A stretch of 64,000 bases of DNA from Medicago truncatula (Eukaryota > Streptophyta > Magnoliopsida > Fabales > Fabaceae). The notes beneath the pieces were generated by a model. It did not search any database. It saw only the letters and a list, made by a program, of their open reading frames with translations, and was not told where the DNA came from. Of the stretch, positions 50,569 to 61,638 are shown piece after piece; position 1 is the stretch's first letter, and each line of letters opens with the position of its first letter. The DNA lies in NCBI RefSeq assembly GCF_003473485.1, contig NC_053045.1, forward strand, positions 62,621,994-62,685,993. Reading direction: 5' to 3'. A program made the translations under genes and the position numbers.

Positions 50569-51212
50569 ATGAATATGGCTTCTTCTTCTCCAATATTGTT
50601 GATGATCATTTTCTCAATGTGGCTGCTAATTTCCCACTCTGAATCCACAGATTATCTGATTGGAGACAGTCACAATTCCTGGAAGGTTCCTCTTCCATCA
50701 CGACGTGCATTCGCCCGCTGGGCCTCTGCTCACGAATTCACAGTCGGTGATACCATCCGTAAGCCATATAGCATTCCTCTTAATTAATTACTTCTTAACT
50801 ACATATAAAAAATGATGAATTTGTTTCTCGTATTTATGCATGTATACATGCAGTGTTTGAGTACGATAACGAAACAGAATCAGTGCACGAAGTGAATGAG
50901 CATGATTATATAATGTGTCATACAAATGGAGAACATGTGGAGCACCACGACGGCAACACTAAGGTTGTGCTTGATAAAATAGGAGTATATCATTTCATAA
51001 GTGGAACAAAGCGTCATTGCAAGATGGGATTAAAGCTGGCTGTCGTTGTCCAAAACAAGCATGACCTAGTTCTCCCACCTCTAATTACAATGCCTATGCC
51101 ACCTTCGCCTTCACCGTCACCAAATTCGTCCGGTAATAAAGGTGGTGCTGCTGGTCTTGGATTCATCATGTGGTTGGGGGTTTCATTGGTGATGATGATG
51201 TTCTTAATATGA
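50569..51212 (+). CDS. Early nodulin-like phytocyanin (short tail)
   Basis: Two exons, 50569-50758 and 50854-51212, encoding 182 aa. Residues 1 to about 25 form a signal peptide (ILLMIIFSMWLLISHS), followed by one cupredoxin-like domain to about residue 129. Relative to copper-binding phytocyanins, the His ligands H75 and H118 are kept, but the ligand Cys is Ser113 and the axial ligand is Leu123. C85 and C119 fit the structural disulfide. This is the early-nodulin-like pattern, so normal type 1 copper binding is not expected. A short Pro/Ser stretch (PPSPSPSPNSS) and a hydrophobic C-terminus after SGNKGG predict a GPI anchor at the plasma membrane. The single intron is at the same place and phase as in the copy at 58597. 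Function of this class is unclear; cell-surface signalling or wall roles are reported for relatives. Confidence 0.88.
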
Positions 51213-51380
51213 CAGATTATATATGTTTCTACATAGACGTTCGTTTCTATAAGAATTAAGCTTTGTGACTACATACATATATACAATGTAATATCGTGTG
51301 GGTCAAGATCACTTACATTTTCATTTTTCGTTAATTTCATGGGAAAAACATAGTTTATTTATTTATTTATTTTGTATATA

Positions 51381-51560
51381 TCCCATGAGCCAACTAGTTC
51401 AAGAGGTCCAATTCCACCGCCCAATTGGGAGGTCCCAATTTAAAGCTAGAACACAGTTCTGAATGGACTTAGCCCTTAGCGTCAGAGGAAATCGAACATG
51501 AGACCCTCAGAGGAGAATACTCCAATGTCTCAAACCAACCACTAGGCCAACCTCAAATGG
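51381..51560 (-). mobile_element. tRNA-derived SINE
   Basis: On the minus strand the head reads ggttggcctagtggttgg (A-box-like), then tctcatgttcgatttcctc (B-box). It is followed by a body (ggctaagtccattcag, ttggacctcttgaactag) of the kind seen in legume SINEs. Boundaries are approximate and no target duplication was seen. Confidence 0.6.
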
Positions 51561-52114
51561 GTTATGGGTAAAACGTTGTTGATCTCTTGAGTAAGAATGA
51601 TTTCGCTCTTGAAACGGTAACGGTTGGTCTCTTATAGTTTTTTCGTGTACTAGCTATCTTTGTTAAAAATAGTGGTTACCCTATAGTTTGTTGGTTATAG
51701 TTTATAGTTGATAACTTGAAAGTTTGTACTTACATTCTTAGAAGGATTTAAGGAATCTAGTACTGATAGACAAAGTTAATTATTTGACATAATCGCTTAA
51801 AGAAAAGAGAATTATTATCGAAAGTTATTAACCAAATCCTCGGCTAACTTTCAAGTTCAACAAGAGATACATTAATCATCTCTCATGAATGATAATTTTT
51901 TTTTATTACAATAACAAATAATAAACTAAAGCAAGAATCCCTTCAACAAAAATGGGAAATTTAAAAGAAGAGTAATATAAAAAAAACAAATGAACATTTA
52001 TACTATCGAAACTTTATTACAAGATTGCTAAAGTAGCAGCAGCATGTTACATATTAGCCTACTAGGTACGTAAATCAACTAAAACAACTATAAGAAAGAA
52101 AATTAAAGGACACA

Positions 52115-53320
52115 CTACAACAAGAAGTTTACGAGGATATATAGTATGTTGGTAAGCCATCCATTCTTATTTATGAAAGATGATAAAGAATATTCATTTA
52201 CTTCTGAGTTATTTAGGTTTTTTTTTTTCATCCAAGAGACACGTTCCCTACGTTGAGCAGAATCACTTGTATCAGAATCATTTTCCCTACGTTGAGCAGT
52301 CACAAAACCTGAAGGTTCCGAATCCTTCTGTGTGGCATTTATCATACAATTCTACAAAGAGTAAAATCATAAGGATGAAAAGAAAAAAGAATTACATTTG
52401 TAGAAACAAAAATATAATTAAACCAAAATAAATTAAAAAGAAGAAAAGTGTGTCTATGTTTTACCTCAAAATAAGATTGGCCAGAACCAAAAATAAAGTC
52501 GACATCACCTTGAATATAACATAACATGTCTTTAAAGTAGTGTCGTCCCTTTGCTGCAAACAAAGTATCTTGATAACTCATAAAACTACTGTTAAAGATT
52601 GCAGATTTGTCTCCGTAGAAAGCAGCTGACAATGCCTGTTCGATATCATCTGAACCTCCTTCCAAATTATATGAGTTCTGCAATCATACAATAATTAATG
52701 TGTTATATTAACTAAATACAAATATGGGAGAGATATCAAAAAAAAAATTGTATTGATTTTTCTTGATTTTACCTTGAAAGTAATGTCACTCACAATCACA
52801 TTAGTTGCGAATGAACTGAATGTAGATCCCCAATCTGATGTTGTTTCACGTTGACTAGAAATAATTGTTGTAGCGTTGCTACCGGATCCTTCTAAAATGA
52901 TACATGGACTCGAAATGGGAATAGTAATCGTTTCCCTACACAATTTTTACGCGTGAATATTAATCTTTTAACGCGTAAAGAGAGAAAATGTAATTCAAAC
53001 ATCTTTTACCGAAAGAAAGGAAGTGTGATTTATTCTAAACTTTAATATTTTATATAATAAATTAAACGTGTAACAACATTTTAACTTACCAATAGATGCC
53101 CGGATTTATGTGAATCTTAAACCATTGATTGTTATTTTGCTCTATAGAATATATGGCAGGCAGATATGATTGTTGTATAATTACCCTTTCCCGGTTGTTG
53201 GTCAACAATGACTGTATTTTGAACATTACTTCCACCACAATCTTGGGCTCTACTAAGACAAAAACAACCAGTAATAAACATGATTAGAGGGAAAAACATT
53301 TGTGAAAGAAGCATCCCCAT
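52115..53320 (-). pseudogene. Pectinesterase pseudogene (frameshifted, C-terminally truncated)
   Basis: Four exons on the minus strand: 53090-53320, 52773-52935, 52465-52677 and 52115-52351. A signal peptide (FFPLIMFITGCFCL) precedes VDQQPGKGNYTTI. One extra base near 53170 then shifts the frame, and coding resumes as SIEQNNNQWFKIHINPGIY. Recognisable pectinesterase blocks follow: ITIPISSPCIILEGSG, QALSAAFYGD, YQDTLF, a catalytic-Asp block GDVDFIFGSGQ, and NCMINAT with PSGFVTAQ. After that, a short duplication (AQRRE twice) leads into unrelated residues and a stop, so the conserved C-terminal third with the usual LGRAW-type block is missing. HYFKDMLCYIQG also has two extra residues against the family pattern. 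It is probably dead, or at most makes a fragment. Confidence 0.85.
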
Positions 53321-53963
53321 GGTGTCAATCTTAAGTGAATAATTGTGATACGCACATATCTTATTGCTTGATTATTAAATACACTTTGAAAGTTATATGT
53401 TTTCCTGGAAAATTTTAGATTAAGGAAAACACATTTACGATGACAGCACTAATCTAACAAATTTAAATATTTGTTATTTGATAAATATTCAATATTCTTA
53501 ATTAATGGACATGTATGCTAGAAAATGTACAATAAATGTACTACTTTTTGTTGTTTACCGGTACCATTTTATCGTTGGCATTTTAACATGGAAACAGAGT
53601 TACTAATATCATGTGATAGTCTTAAAAGTTACACTTTGTAGGGTGTTACACTTAAAACAAGGTATGATAAAAATTAGATTAAGTATATTCTTGTTAATAT
53701 GATGAATTGATGATACTATAGAGACTGAACTTTTGATGTCATTAGTACAAACGGTGGGGTGTTACTCACAACACTTTTGATGCTATAGTGTTAACTTCAC
53801 CAGAAAAGTCATTCCTTTGTTCTATTGTGAACTTGCTAAACAATCCAAATTGCAAAATAAAATTAATATTATTAAGATATTCTTAACTATTTAAACATTA
53901 TCTTTAAAAAAAAACTATTTAAACATTAATGAAAATGGAAAAAAATGAATACATATAAACTAA
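53321..53963. other. Upstream region of the pectinesterase relic
   Basis: AT-rich sequence; no gene, no clear promoter element and no repeat that I can name. Confidence 0.35.
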
Positions 53964-54370
53964 GGCAAATTCTATGGTACATCCAGTGAATTTGGATGTA
54001 TCGGTACACCAAGTCGTAAAATTAATAATAAATGAGTTGTTTTTTGAAGAAAAATAATTATTTTCTATCATTGACAACTAAGATAATTAAATTTTATTTA
54101 CCAAAAGCTTCGACGAAATAAAATTTAATTTTTAAGAATTTTTATTACTCATAACAATGAATATTGATTATATTTTATAACAAAATGTAAATTTTTTAAT
54201 TTGATCTTTATAAACAATGAAATGATGGTTTTTCTTATGAAATGATGTTTTCTAAAATATAAATATTAACAAATACCTTTTTATCTCATTAAAGTGATCG
54301 TTAATTTATAAATTTTGTGAAACAAGAGTACCGGTACACTCAAAATTATGAATGTACGATAGAAGTTCCC
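53964..54370. mobile_element. Mutator-like MITE, copy 1 of a local family
   Basis: The left end ggcaaattctatggtacatc pairs with the right end gaatgtacgatagaagttccc. The 9-mer ataaactaa flanks both sides exactly (53955-53963, 54371-54379). It is 407 bp, non-coding. Two relatives lie at 59961-60666 in the opposite orientation, sharing the interior words cataagaaaaa...catcatttcattg and aaataaaatttaatt. Confidence 0.8.
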
Positions 54371-54662
54371 ATAAACTAATTGTAGTATGTATCGGTTCAA
54401 ATAAAGGAAATCAATTTAACCTTTTTTTTTTTAACGGAAATGAATTGAAGTCTATTACACATCAGATGCTCTTTCTACAAAAATAATAATAATAATAATA
54501 CACATCAGATTCTCTGATTAATCCCGAGATTCTTGAATATTTGAGAAAATATCACCAAAAGATATTTTTCTTTTAAACTTTTTTGTGTGACTTTAAATGG
54601 TTATTTAGTTAGACAGATGCCGAGTAATGGAAGAAAACATATGTACTATGGTTAGTCTTGAT

Positions 54663-55298
54663 TAGGGATGGCAATACGGGCCAACTCGCTCCGTTTAGGT
54701 CCAACCAGTTATTAGTTCGTCAAAAATTGGGTCGGGCAGAACAGGCCAACTTAAGGTAATAGGTGCAATCACACCCTCCGCCAACAGGCAGAACGACCCG
54801 TCTAACAATTATTTTTTTCAAAATCTTTTTTTCTTTTTTTGACTAATGTTATACTGCTATAAAAAGTCAATTTTATTTTCTCATAATCATTTTATTCTCA
54901 TTTTAATCCCATATAAAGAGAAAACTATTGTCTAATAAAGAATTGTCGAATGTTCTCGTGAGCTTAGCTCAGTTGGTAGAGACAATGCATAATATATGTA
55001 AGGTCCGGGGTTCAAACACTGACCACCACAAAAAAAAAAAAAATTGTCAAATAATTTTTAGGGGAAAAAACATAAAAAAATTGAGACATTTATTATTTAC
55101 TAGTACAATAATAATAAAATAAAACTTTTGTATGAGCCAGCGGACTAGCTGGCACCACCCCGCCACAACACGCTTTTTCAACGGGTTAAACGGGGAGAGC
55201 CAACTATAGGGGATGGGTTCAAATCCTCAGCCCAGCCCGTCTATAATGGCGGGTTAAATGGGCCGGCTAAACGGATGAGACTCGTTTTGCCACCCCTA
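54663..55298. mobile_element. Non-autonomous hAT element carrying a nested SINE
   Basis: The left end tagggatggcaa and the right end ttgccacccct(a) are inverted. The 8-mer gtcttgat flanks both sides exactly (54655-54662, 55299-55306), as expected of hAT. Outer arms are GC-richer (acgggccaac; ggcgggttaaatgggcc). It is 636 bp including the SINE at 54952-55041; no transposase. Confidence 0.85.
54952..55041 (+). mobile_element. tRNA-derived SINE nested in the hAT element
   Basis: The head has a near-perfect A-box (tagctcagttggtagag) and B-box (ggggttcaaacac), followed by a short body and an A-tail of about 14. Flanking direct repeats aattgtcgaat (54941) and aattgtcaaat (55042) look like a target duplication with one mismatch. 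It is not a tRNA gene: it lacks matched acceptor-stem arms and has a poly-A tail. Confidence 0.7.
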
Positions 55299-55768
55299 GT
55301 CTTGATCATAATAAAACCTACTTTATATGTTCCACAATTAGGGGTGGGAATGGGCGGGTCAGGCAAGTTTTTTCTTAAATAGGCTGAGCTTAGTTTAAAA
55401 AAACAAGGCATGAGTATGTTACCTAACAAAGACTTTATTTTAAGTTTAGTCTCACCTTTTCAAACGTTTGGTTTGGTTTGGCGACTCGAGCTAGGATCCC
55501 ATTTTTGGATATAGGTTTCAACGGATGAGACTCGTTTTGCCACCCCTAGTCTTGATCATAATAAAACCTACTTTATATGTTCCAAAATTATGGGTGGGAA
55601 TGGGCGGGTCAGGCAAGTTTTTGCTTAAATATGTTGGGCTTAGTTTAAAAAAATAAGGCATGGTTATGTTACCTAACAAAGACTTTATTTTAAGTTTGGT
55701 CTCACCTTTTCAAACGTTTGGTTTGGTTTGGCGACTGAAGCTAGGATCCCATTTTGGGATATAGTGTT
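55271..55768. repeat. 250-bp tandem duplication including a hAT end
   Basis: The unit beginning acggatgagactcgttttgc occurs at 55271 and again at 55521, and the two run in parallel to about 55768 with few differences. The unit contains the right end of the hAT element and its target-site copy (cttgatcataataaaacc), so the duplication arose after that insertion. It also has a second hAT-like end (taggggtgggaatgggc), altered in unit 2. Confidence 0.85.
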
Positions 55769-58470
55769 TCATCAGTTCCTTTTCTGTGTAAAACTGAAAC
55801 CGAAAACATGATTGGAAAAAAGAAATCGAAAGCTCATGAGATTTCAAGAGAAGAGAGATTGATGATTAGAAAACTAAAACACAAATAAAGTGGTGAGGGA
55901 AGAGAGATAACAAAAACTCAGATAAAAAGTGCGTGATACAAGATACCAAAGGACCTTAAAAAAAAACTAACAATTACATTTGTGTCCTTTGATTTTAATT
56001 GGTCCAAAAAACAAAAACATGAGTCTTTTTGTCCAAGTAAAAATGTGTTGGTTGCTAAATTAGACCTTCATAAAAATGAGTGAGTCTATTAAAGTTATTT
56101 AGAGTTTAAATTCAAATTGTTTGTTCTCGACAAATGAGATTATATGTTTTGAAAGACAACTTATGTATTTTAACATACACTTTGTAAACGCATATTTATT
56201 AAAAGACTTAAACATAAATGGTTCATAAAAAGAAAAGTATTTTAAAAACTATAAACATAATTCAAACCCCTTTTCTTGTGTTTCTTCCTTTTCAATTGGT
56301 ATTAGAGCTGTGGCCACCTAAACTCCATTGTCTCCGCTTTCTTCATTTCTTTCCTTGATCGCGACCATTGTAGTGTCACCTGCCTTTGTTAACCATAACA
56401 CTTGTGAAAATTTGTAGTACTTACTTTTGTCTACTATGCTTCTTCGGTGAAGACCTCTTTTCAGAAAATATATTTATATTCTTTCATCGGTTTCCCAAAC
56501 CTTGACAATTTCTTAATTGAATCGCTCAATGATGTGACGGTGAATGATGTCTTTTATATATGTTGGGTGTGGAGCCTCTTGGTTTGATGATGGAAGAGTC
56601 GTTGGATGGCTATTGCAAACAAGTATAACATTTTTTTAAAGATAAACACCTTTGCTAATGTTATATGTTCTATTTTGGCTTGTTCAAATTTTTGTTTTTT
56701 CTTTTTTTAAAGATAAATATGTATCGCATGTGATATATTATTATATTTTACACAAATATGTGCACCGATCAAGAAAAACACTTAACCAAATATATTATTA
56801 TAAACAGAAGATGCACATTATTATACGCCATGCCTCCACTCTGAAACAGAAAAACACTTAACCTCTCAAACAATGAACAGCTACAAGTATAATATATCCT
56901 CTATTTTTTTTTTTATTGGGAAGACACGGTATTGTTATATATATATATATTTTTTGAGAGAACACGGTATTGTTAAATATTAACTCTACTAATTATAAAT
57001 ATCACCAAAAAAATTGTAAAAGTAAGTTAATAGCATCGTCCTATTAAATCTTTAACATTCGATTGCCGTTAATTTGTCTCAAATTGTTCTATTTCATCCA
57101 AAGGATTACGAAAAGGTGCAATTCGTTTAAAACTCAATGCAGGAATCTTATGTTATGGCTCACCATTTCACCAAAACATACCGTTGTTTCTAATTGGGAA
57201 GTGCCTCTTTCAGCAACAAAAAAAAAAGGTAAGTTTATACCATACATTATTTTCGGCCACCAATGTTTACCATCACTACTACTACTTCAATGATAATAGC
57301 AAAATACCAACTTGTCAATAATGCCAGAAAGACAAGCCTTCAATCCCAAGATTCTGAGTTCGAGTTTTATTAGTTTCTTTAAAAAGAGGTAAAGTAAAAT
57401 TTTTTATGAACGATCTTTGAAATTTAAGATTTTTATCTTAGGCTAACGAAGCATGAAAGAATTTATTTTTAAAGACAAAATTGCTCTCATTTCTTAGAAT
57501 GTGTCAAATAATTAGGAAATTGTTTCTTTTTGGGCGGTGCAATTGTAGGATGTTCACTATTGAAAAATATATTTGTTTTTGAGAGACAAAAACCCGAGGA
57601 AATGACGAGAACCCCTTGAATTCATTCAAAGATAACTAAATATATGGTTATGTTAACGAGTGTCTTCGGAACACTTAAAAATTTTAAATTTTAAAATTGT
57701 TCTTTTAAAAAGTCAAATATTATAAATTTCAATATATTAGAAATATGAATTTTCATAAAAAAATTATTATGAAAGATCCTAAAAAAGTTCTGAAAACACT
57801 TATTAACATTTTCCTTATATATATACTCCCGCATATCTATAAGTTTTGGAAGAAAAAACCCTCTCAAAAAAGGTATAGGAAGAAAAAATAAAAATTATTA
57901 CGGTGACTCATATTTTTTGTTGGGGTGTAGAATAGGGAGACTCATTTAACAAGATAATTTAAATTTTTTTCAAATGTAACCTTGTATAATGTCTTCACAT
58001 CCAATATTATAAAAATTAGAATTTACTTGTGATAACGTATAATTATTTTACAATGTGTCAATGTGATATTTGCACAAGTAAATTGAGACAATTTTCTCTT
58101 TCATATTTATACGGTATTTCTGTTTTTGTGGTCTTGATTGTTTTTGTTCTAAAATAAGACAGAAGATAAAATTGTCATATAAATTGTTTAAAAAATGATT
58201 GTACTAATATCATTTCTTTTTGTGAAATCATAGTGGTTTGCTTTGATTTTCGTCAAACTCACTACTATATCAATCAAACACATATCGATGGAACATCAAC
58301 TATTGGCCAAATATATTTACCCTATGATCGAACTTCGAATTACCAAAGTCTTCTTACACTAAAAATAGGAGAGGTTTAACCAAAAAAAAAAAAAAAACAT
58401 AATGAGGCATATTACTCTTATACTCCTGGTTTTTTATGGCACATTTATGTTTATAATAATAATAATAATA
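55769..58470. other. Intergenic region upstream of second phytocyanin gene
   Basis: 56840-57260 is the diverged second copy of 49460-49800 (duplicated phytocyanin block). 57650-57820 looks like a small inverted-repeat element (gttaacgagtgtcttcgg against acacttattaacattttc). Elsewhere only AT-rich sequence with (TA)n near 56938-56951. No gene is supported. Confidence 0.4.
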
Positions 58471-58563
58471 ATGACAACCCAAAAGCTACTCAATTTTATT
58501 GGATATAGGTATCGTGTTGAATCCTATTTATAACCAAAATGACAACCCAAAAGCTACTCAATT
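58471..58563 (+). repeat. Promoter-proximal direct repeat
   Basis: atgacaacccaaaagctact followed by caatt occurs at 58471-58495 and 58539-58563, 68 bases apart, with TATTTATA (58525-58532) between them as the likely TATA box. The second copy aligns to the corresponding position before the 50569 gene, so the first is the extra one. Confidence 0.8.
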
Positions 58564-58596
58564 CTAATTAATCTTTCACACTACTGAGACAGAATC

Positions 58597-59574
58597 ATGA
58601 ATATGTCTTCTTCTTCTCCAATATTGTTGATGTTCATTTTCTCAATATGGATGCTAATTTCCTACTCTGAATCCACAGATTATCTGGTCGGAGACAGTGA
58701 AAATTCATGGAAGTTTCCTCTTCCAACTCGACATGCACTCACCCGTTGGGCCTCTAACTACCAATTCATAGTCGGTGACACTATCAGTAAGTAATAGTAA
58801 CACCCTTCTTAATTTCCTTATCTTCAATATAATTTTCTTGCATATATATATCGTGTAAACAAATGTTGATATATTAATTGTGGCTCCATAGTATACGTAA
58901 AATAAATTTGATAATACTCCATATTGATGCATATATATATATATTGTACAGCATTTCAGTACAATAACAAAACAGAATCGGTACACGAAGTGGAAGAGGA
59001 AGACTATGATAGATGTGGAATAAGAGGAGAGCATGTAGACCACTACGACGGCAATACAATGGTGGTGCTTAAGAAAACAGGAATACATCATTTCATAAGT
59101 GGAAAAAAGCGTCATTGCAGGTTGGGTTTAAAGCTAGCTGTTGTTGTTATGGTAGCTCCCGTACTTTCTTCCCCTCCTCCGCCGCCTTCACCACCCACGC
59201 CTCGGTCATCAACTCCAATTCCTCATCCTCCGAGACGTTCACTGCCTTCACCTCCTTCACCGTCACCATCACCTTCACCATCACCATCACCATCACCATC
59301 ACCTCGGTCAACTCCAATTCCTCATCCTCGGAAACGTTCACCAGCTTCACCATCACCATCACCATCACTGTCAAAGTCGCCTTCACCCTCCGAGTCACCA
59401 TCACTGGCACCGTCACCTTCAGATTCAGTAGCTTCATTGGCACCGTCATCTTCACCTTCAGACGAGTCACCTTCACCGGCACCGTCCCCAAGTTCATCTG
59501 GTAGTAAAGGTGGTGGTGCTGGCCATGGATTCTTGGAAGTTTCAATCGCTATGATGATGTTCTTAATTTTCTAG
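58597..59574 (+). CDS. Early nodulin-like phytocyanin with long Ser-Pro tail
   Basis: Two exons, 58597-58786 and 58952-59574, encoding 270 aa. The signal peptide and cupredoxin-like domain align residue for residue with the copy at 50569 through residue 129, including H75, C85, S113, H118, C119 and L123, so copper ligation is likewise incomplete. The difference is the tail. Residues about 134-250 are dominated by Ser-Pro dipeptides and PPPPP, with two PRSSTPIPHP-like units, whereas the sister has about 20 such residues. Ser-Pro runs are sites for prolyl hydroxylation and arabinogalactan addition, making this a chimeric arabinogalactan protein. A GPI-anchor signal (SGSKGGGAGHG, then VSIAMMMFLIF) ends it. 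The DNA of the tail is a TCACCA/TCACCG repeat that can expand by slippage. Confidence 0.9.
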
Positions 59575-59960
59575 ATTATGTTTACGTATTTGCATTGATG
59601 TCTTTTGAATTAAGCTTTGTGACTACATGCATAAATATTATGCAATATTGTGTGTGGGGTCAAAGTCAAGCACATTTTCATTTTGCTTTCATGTTTCCTT
59701 AATTTTCATTTTCATGTAGTAGTTTCTTGTGTGGTTGATTAGAATGATTAATTTCGCCCTTGAACTACAACGGTTGGTCTTACTTTTCCTTAATTTTCAT
59801 TTTCGTGGGGTTTGTGAGTTATTCATTTCTGAATCAATGTTTAAGTGTTAGTATTACTAGTTGTTCCTTGAAATCCAAACACATATGAAAGTCTCAGACA
59901 AATTTCTAAATTAAGACTTTTCAAAGTTAAAAAACAAAATAAAAAATTAGAAAAAATATT
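59575..59960. other. 3' flank of second phytocyanin gene
   Basis: Shares ttaagctttgtgactacat and the following 80 or so bases with the 3' flank of the first copy (about 51255-51340), showing that the duplication extends past the stop codon. Confidence 0.6.
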
Positions 59961-60666
59961 GGGAACTTTTACCGTACACTCAGAAATTGTAGTGTACCAG
60001 TATTCTTGTTTCACAAAACTTATAAATTAATGATCATTTTTATAAAATAAAAATTTATTTGTCAATATTTATATTTTAGAAAACGTCATATCATAAGAAA
60101 AAAACATCATTTCATTGTTTATAAGGATTATATTAAAAATTCTACATTTTGTCATAAAAAATAATCAATATTCATTGTTATGAGTAGTAATAATTAAATT
60201 TTATTTCGTCGAAGCTTTTGGTAAATAAAATTTAATTATTATAGTTGTCAATGATAGAAAATAATTATTTTTCTTCAAAAAAAACAACCAATTTATTATT
60301 AATTTAACAAATTGGTGTACCGATACACCCAAATTTATTGGGTGTACCATAGAATTTGCCAATATTTATATTTTATAGAACAACATTTCATAAGAAAAAA
60401 CATCATTTAATTGTTTATAAGAATCATAGTAACTTTTTTTTACATATTATCGTAAAAAATAATGAATGTTCTCAATTATGAGTGATAAAAATTTAAAAAA
60501 ATAAAAAATTATTTCGCTGACACTTTTGACGAATAAGATTTAGTTATTATAATTATAAATAATAAAAAATAATATTTTTCTTCAAAAAACAACTCATTTA
60601 ACTATGAATTTAAAGAATGAGTGTACCGGTACACTCAAATATAGTGGATGTACCGTAGAATTTGCC
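59961..60666. mobile_element. Two joined MITEs of the 53964 family
   Basis: 59961-60360 is a full copy (ends gggaacttttaccgtacac and gggtgtaccatagaatttgcc). 60361-60666 is a second copy that starts inside the element at aatatttatattttatag and ends gatgtaccgtagaatttgcc. The left third of the second copy is missing, as if one element inserted into or recombined with another. Both run opposite to the 53964 copy. Confidence 0.75.
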
Positions 60667-61440
60667 ATATTTATAACCTACCCCTTCCTTCAAAAAACGA
60701 AAAAAAATAAAACCTACCCCTATTATAATGATCATATTCTTACAATATCAAAAACAAGTACAAGTACATATGTCCATATATCGTGATCGAGATTTCAACT
60801 CTGACTCATCTATTTGTCATTCAAGTTTTTAATGACTTATCATTTTGTTTAGTAAGTTTGCATTGAAACATGTATATTTTGTATTAAATATACAATTTTT
60901 TAACAAATGATTGTTGTTCTTCAATAAATACTTGCTATTTTTATAGTTGTTTTTACAAGTTTAATATTACACATGTTAACAAATCCTTTAAAAAAATAGA
61001 AAAATAGAAGTACTTTTGGAATAATAACATTAAATATGCATGAATTATAAGTTTAATAAATATTTTCTCTGTCTTATAATAATTGTCTTTTTAACACTTT
61101 TTCTTTTTCTTAAAATAATTATCGCTTTATAATATCGATGCAACATTTATTATTATTTTTCATTATTATATTCTTATTAATTGAATTTCATCAAACTTAA
61201 CTACTCCACTAACTACAATTGATAATGATATTTTAATAAATGATATTAATTTTACCATTGAAATCAACACAGTTAATCATTTTCTTAATAACCGTAAACA
61301 AATCTTAAACGACTATTTTTTAAGAGACGATGCATTATAAGCATTAATAGGAAAAGAACTAGAAAGTACTATATTCCGTATCGAAAATGCTCCAACTAGC
61401 TAGCTAGCATGCATATTCAACAAAATTTAAAGGTCAACGA
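60667..61440. other. AT-rich intergenic region
   Basis: 61072-61340 has weak inverted ends (ctgtcttataataattgtc against aacgactattttttaagagacg) like a small MITE. Nothing else is recognised. Confidence 0.35.
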
Positions 61441-61455
61441 CAAGATGCACGTGTC
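61429..61455 (+). promoter_or_regulatory. W-box and ABRE/G-box upstream of the 81-aa gene
   Basis: ggtcaacg (W-box core on the minus strand) at about 61431-61438 and gcacgtgtc (ABRE/G-box, CACGTG 61448-61453) lie about 190 bases before the start codon. Such elements are typical of stress- or ABA-responsive plant promoters. Confidence 0.5.
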
Positions 61456-61638
61456 AAATGTGAAAGACTCCAATTATAGACACTCCATTTGTAGAGAACC
61501 TCATTGTTTTTCGCCTATCATTTCTTGTAACCACTCCCATTTTCTTTGATCTTTCTTCTATCAATACTTCCACAAACACTAGCAAGAACAACAGAAATTT
61601 AAAATATTTGTACTTTCAAAAAGGAAAATCAAGTGAAG

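Noticed and set aside
52115-53320. Functional pectinesterase
   Set aside because: A frameshift in exon 1 and loss of the C-terminal conserved region make full activity implausible.
54958-55030. tRNA gene (good A- and B-box)
   Set aside because: The acceptor-stem ends do not pair, an A-tail follows, and near-identical flanking repeats enclose it: a SINE.
59115-59545. Overlapping Thr-rich and Val/Met-rich frames in the phytocyanin tail
   Set aside because: Other-frame readings of the Ser-Pro repeat DNA; the phytocyanin frame alone continues a domain and ends in a GPI signal.
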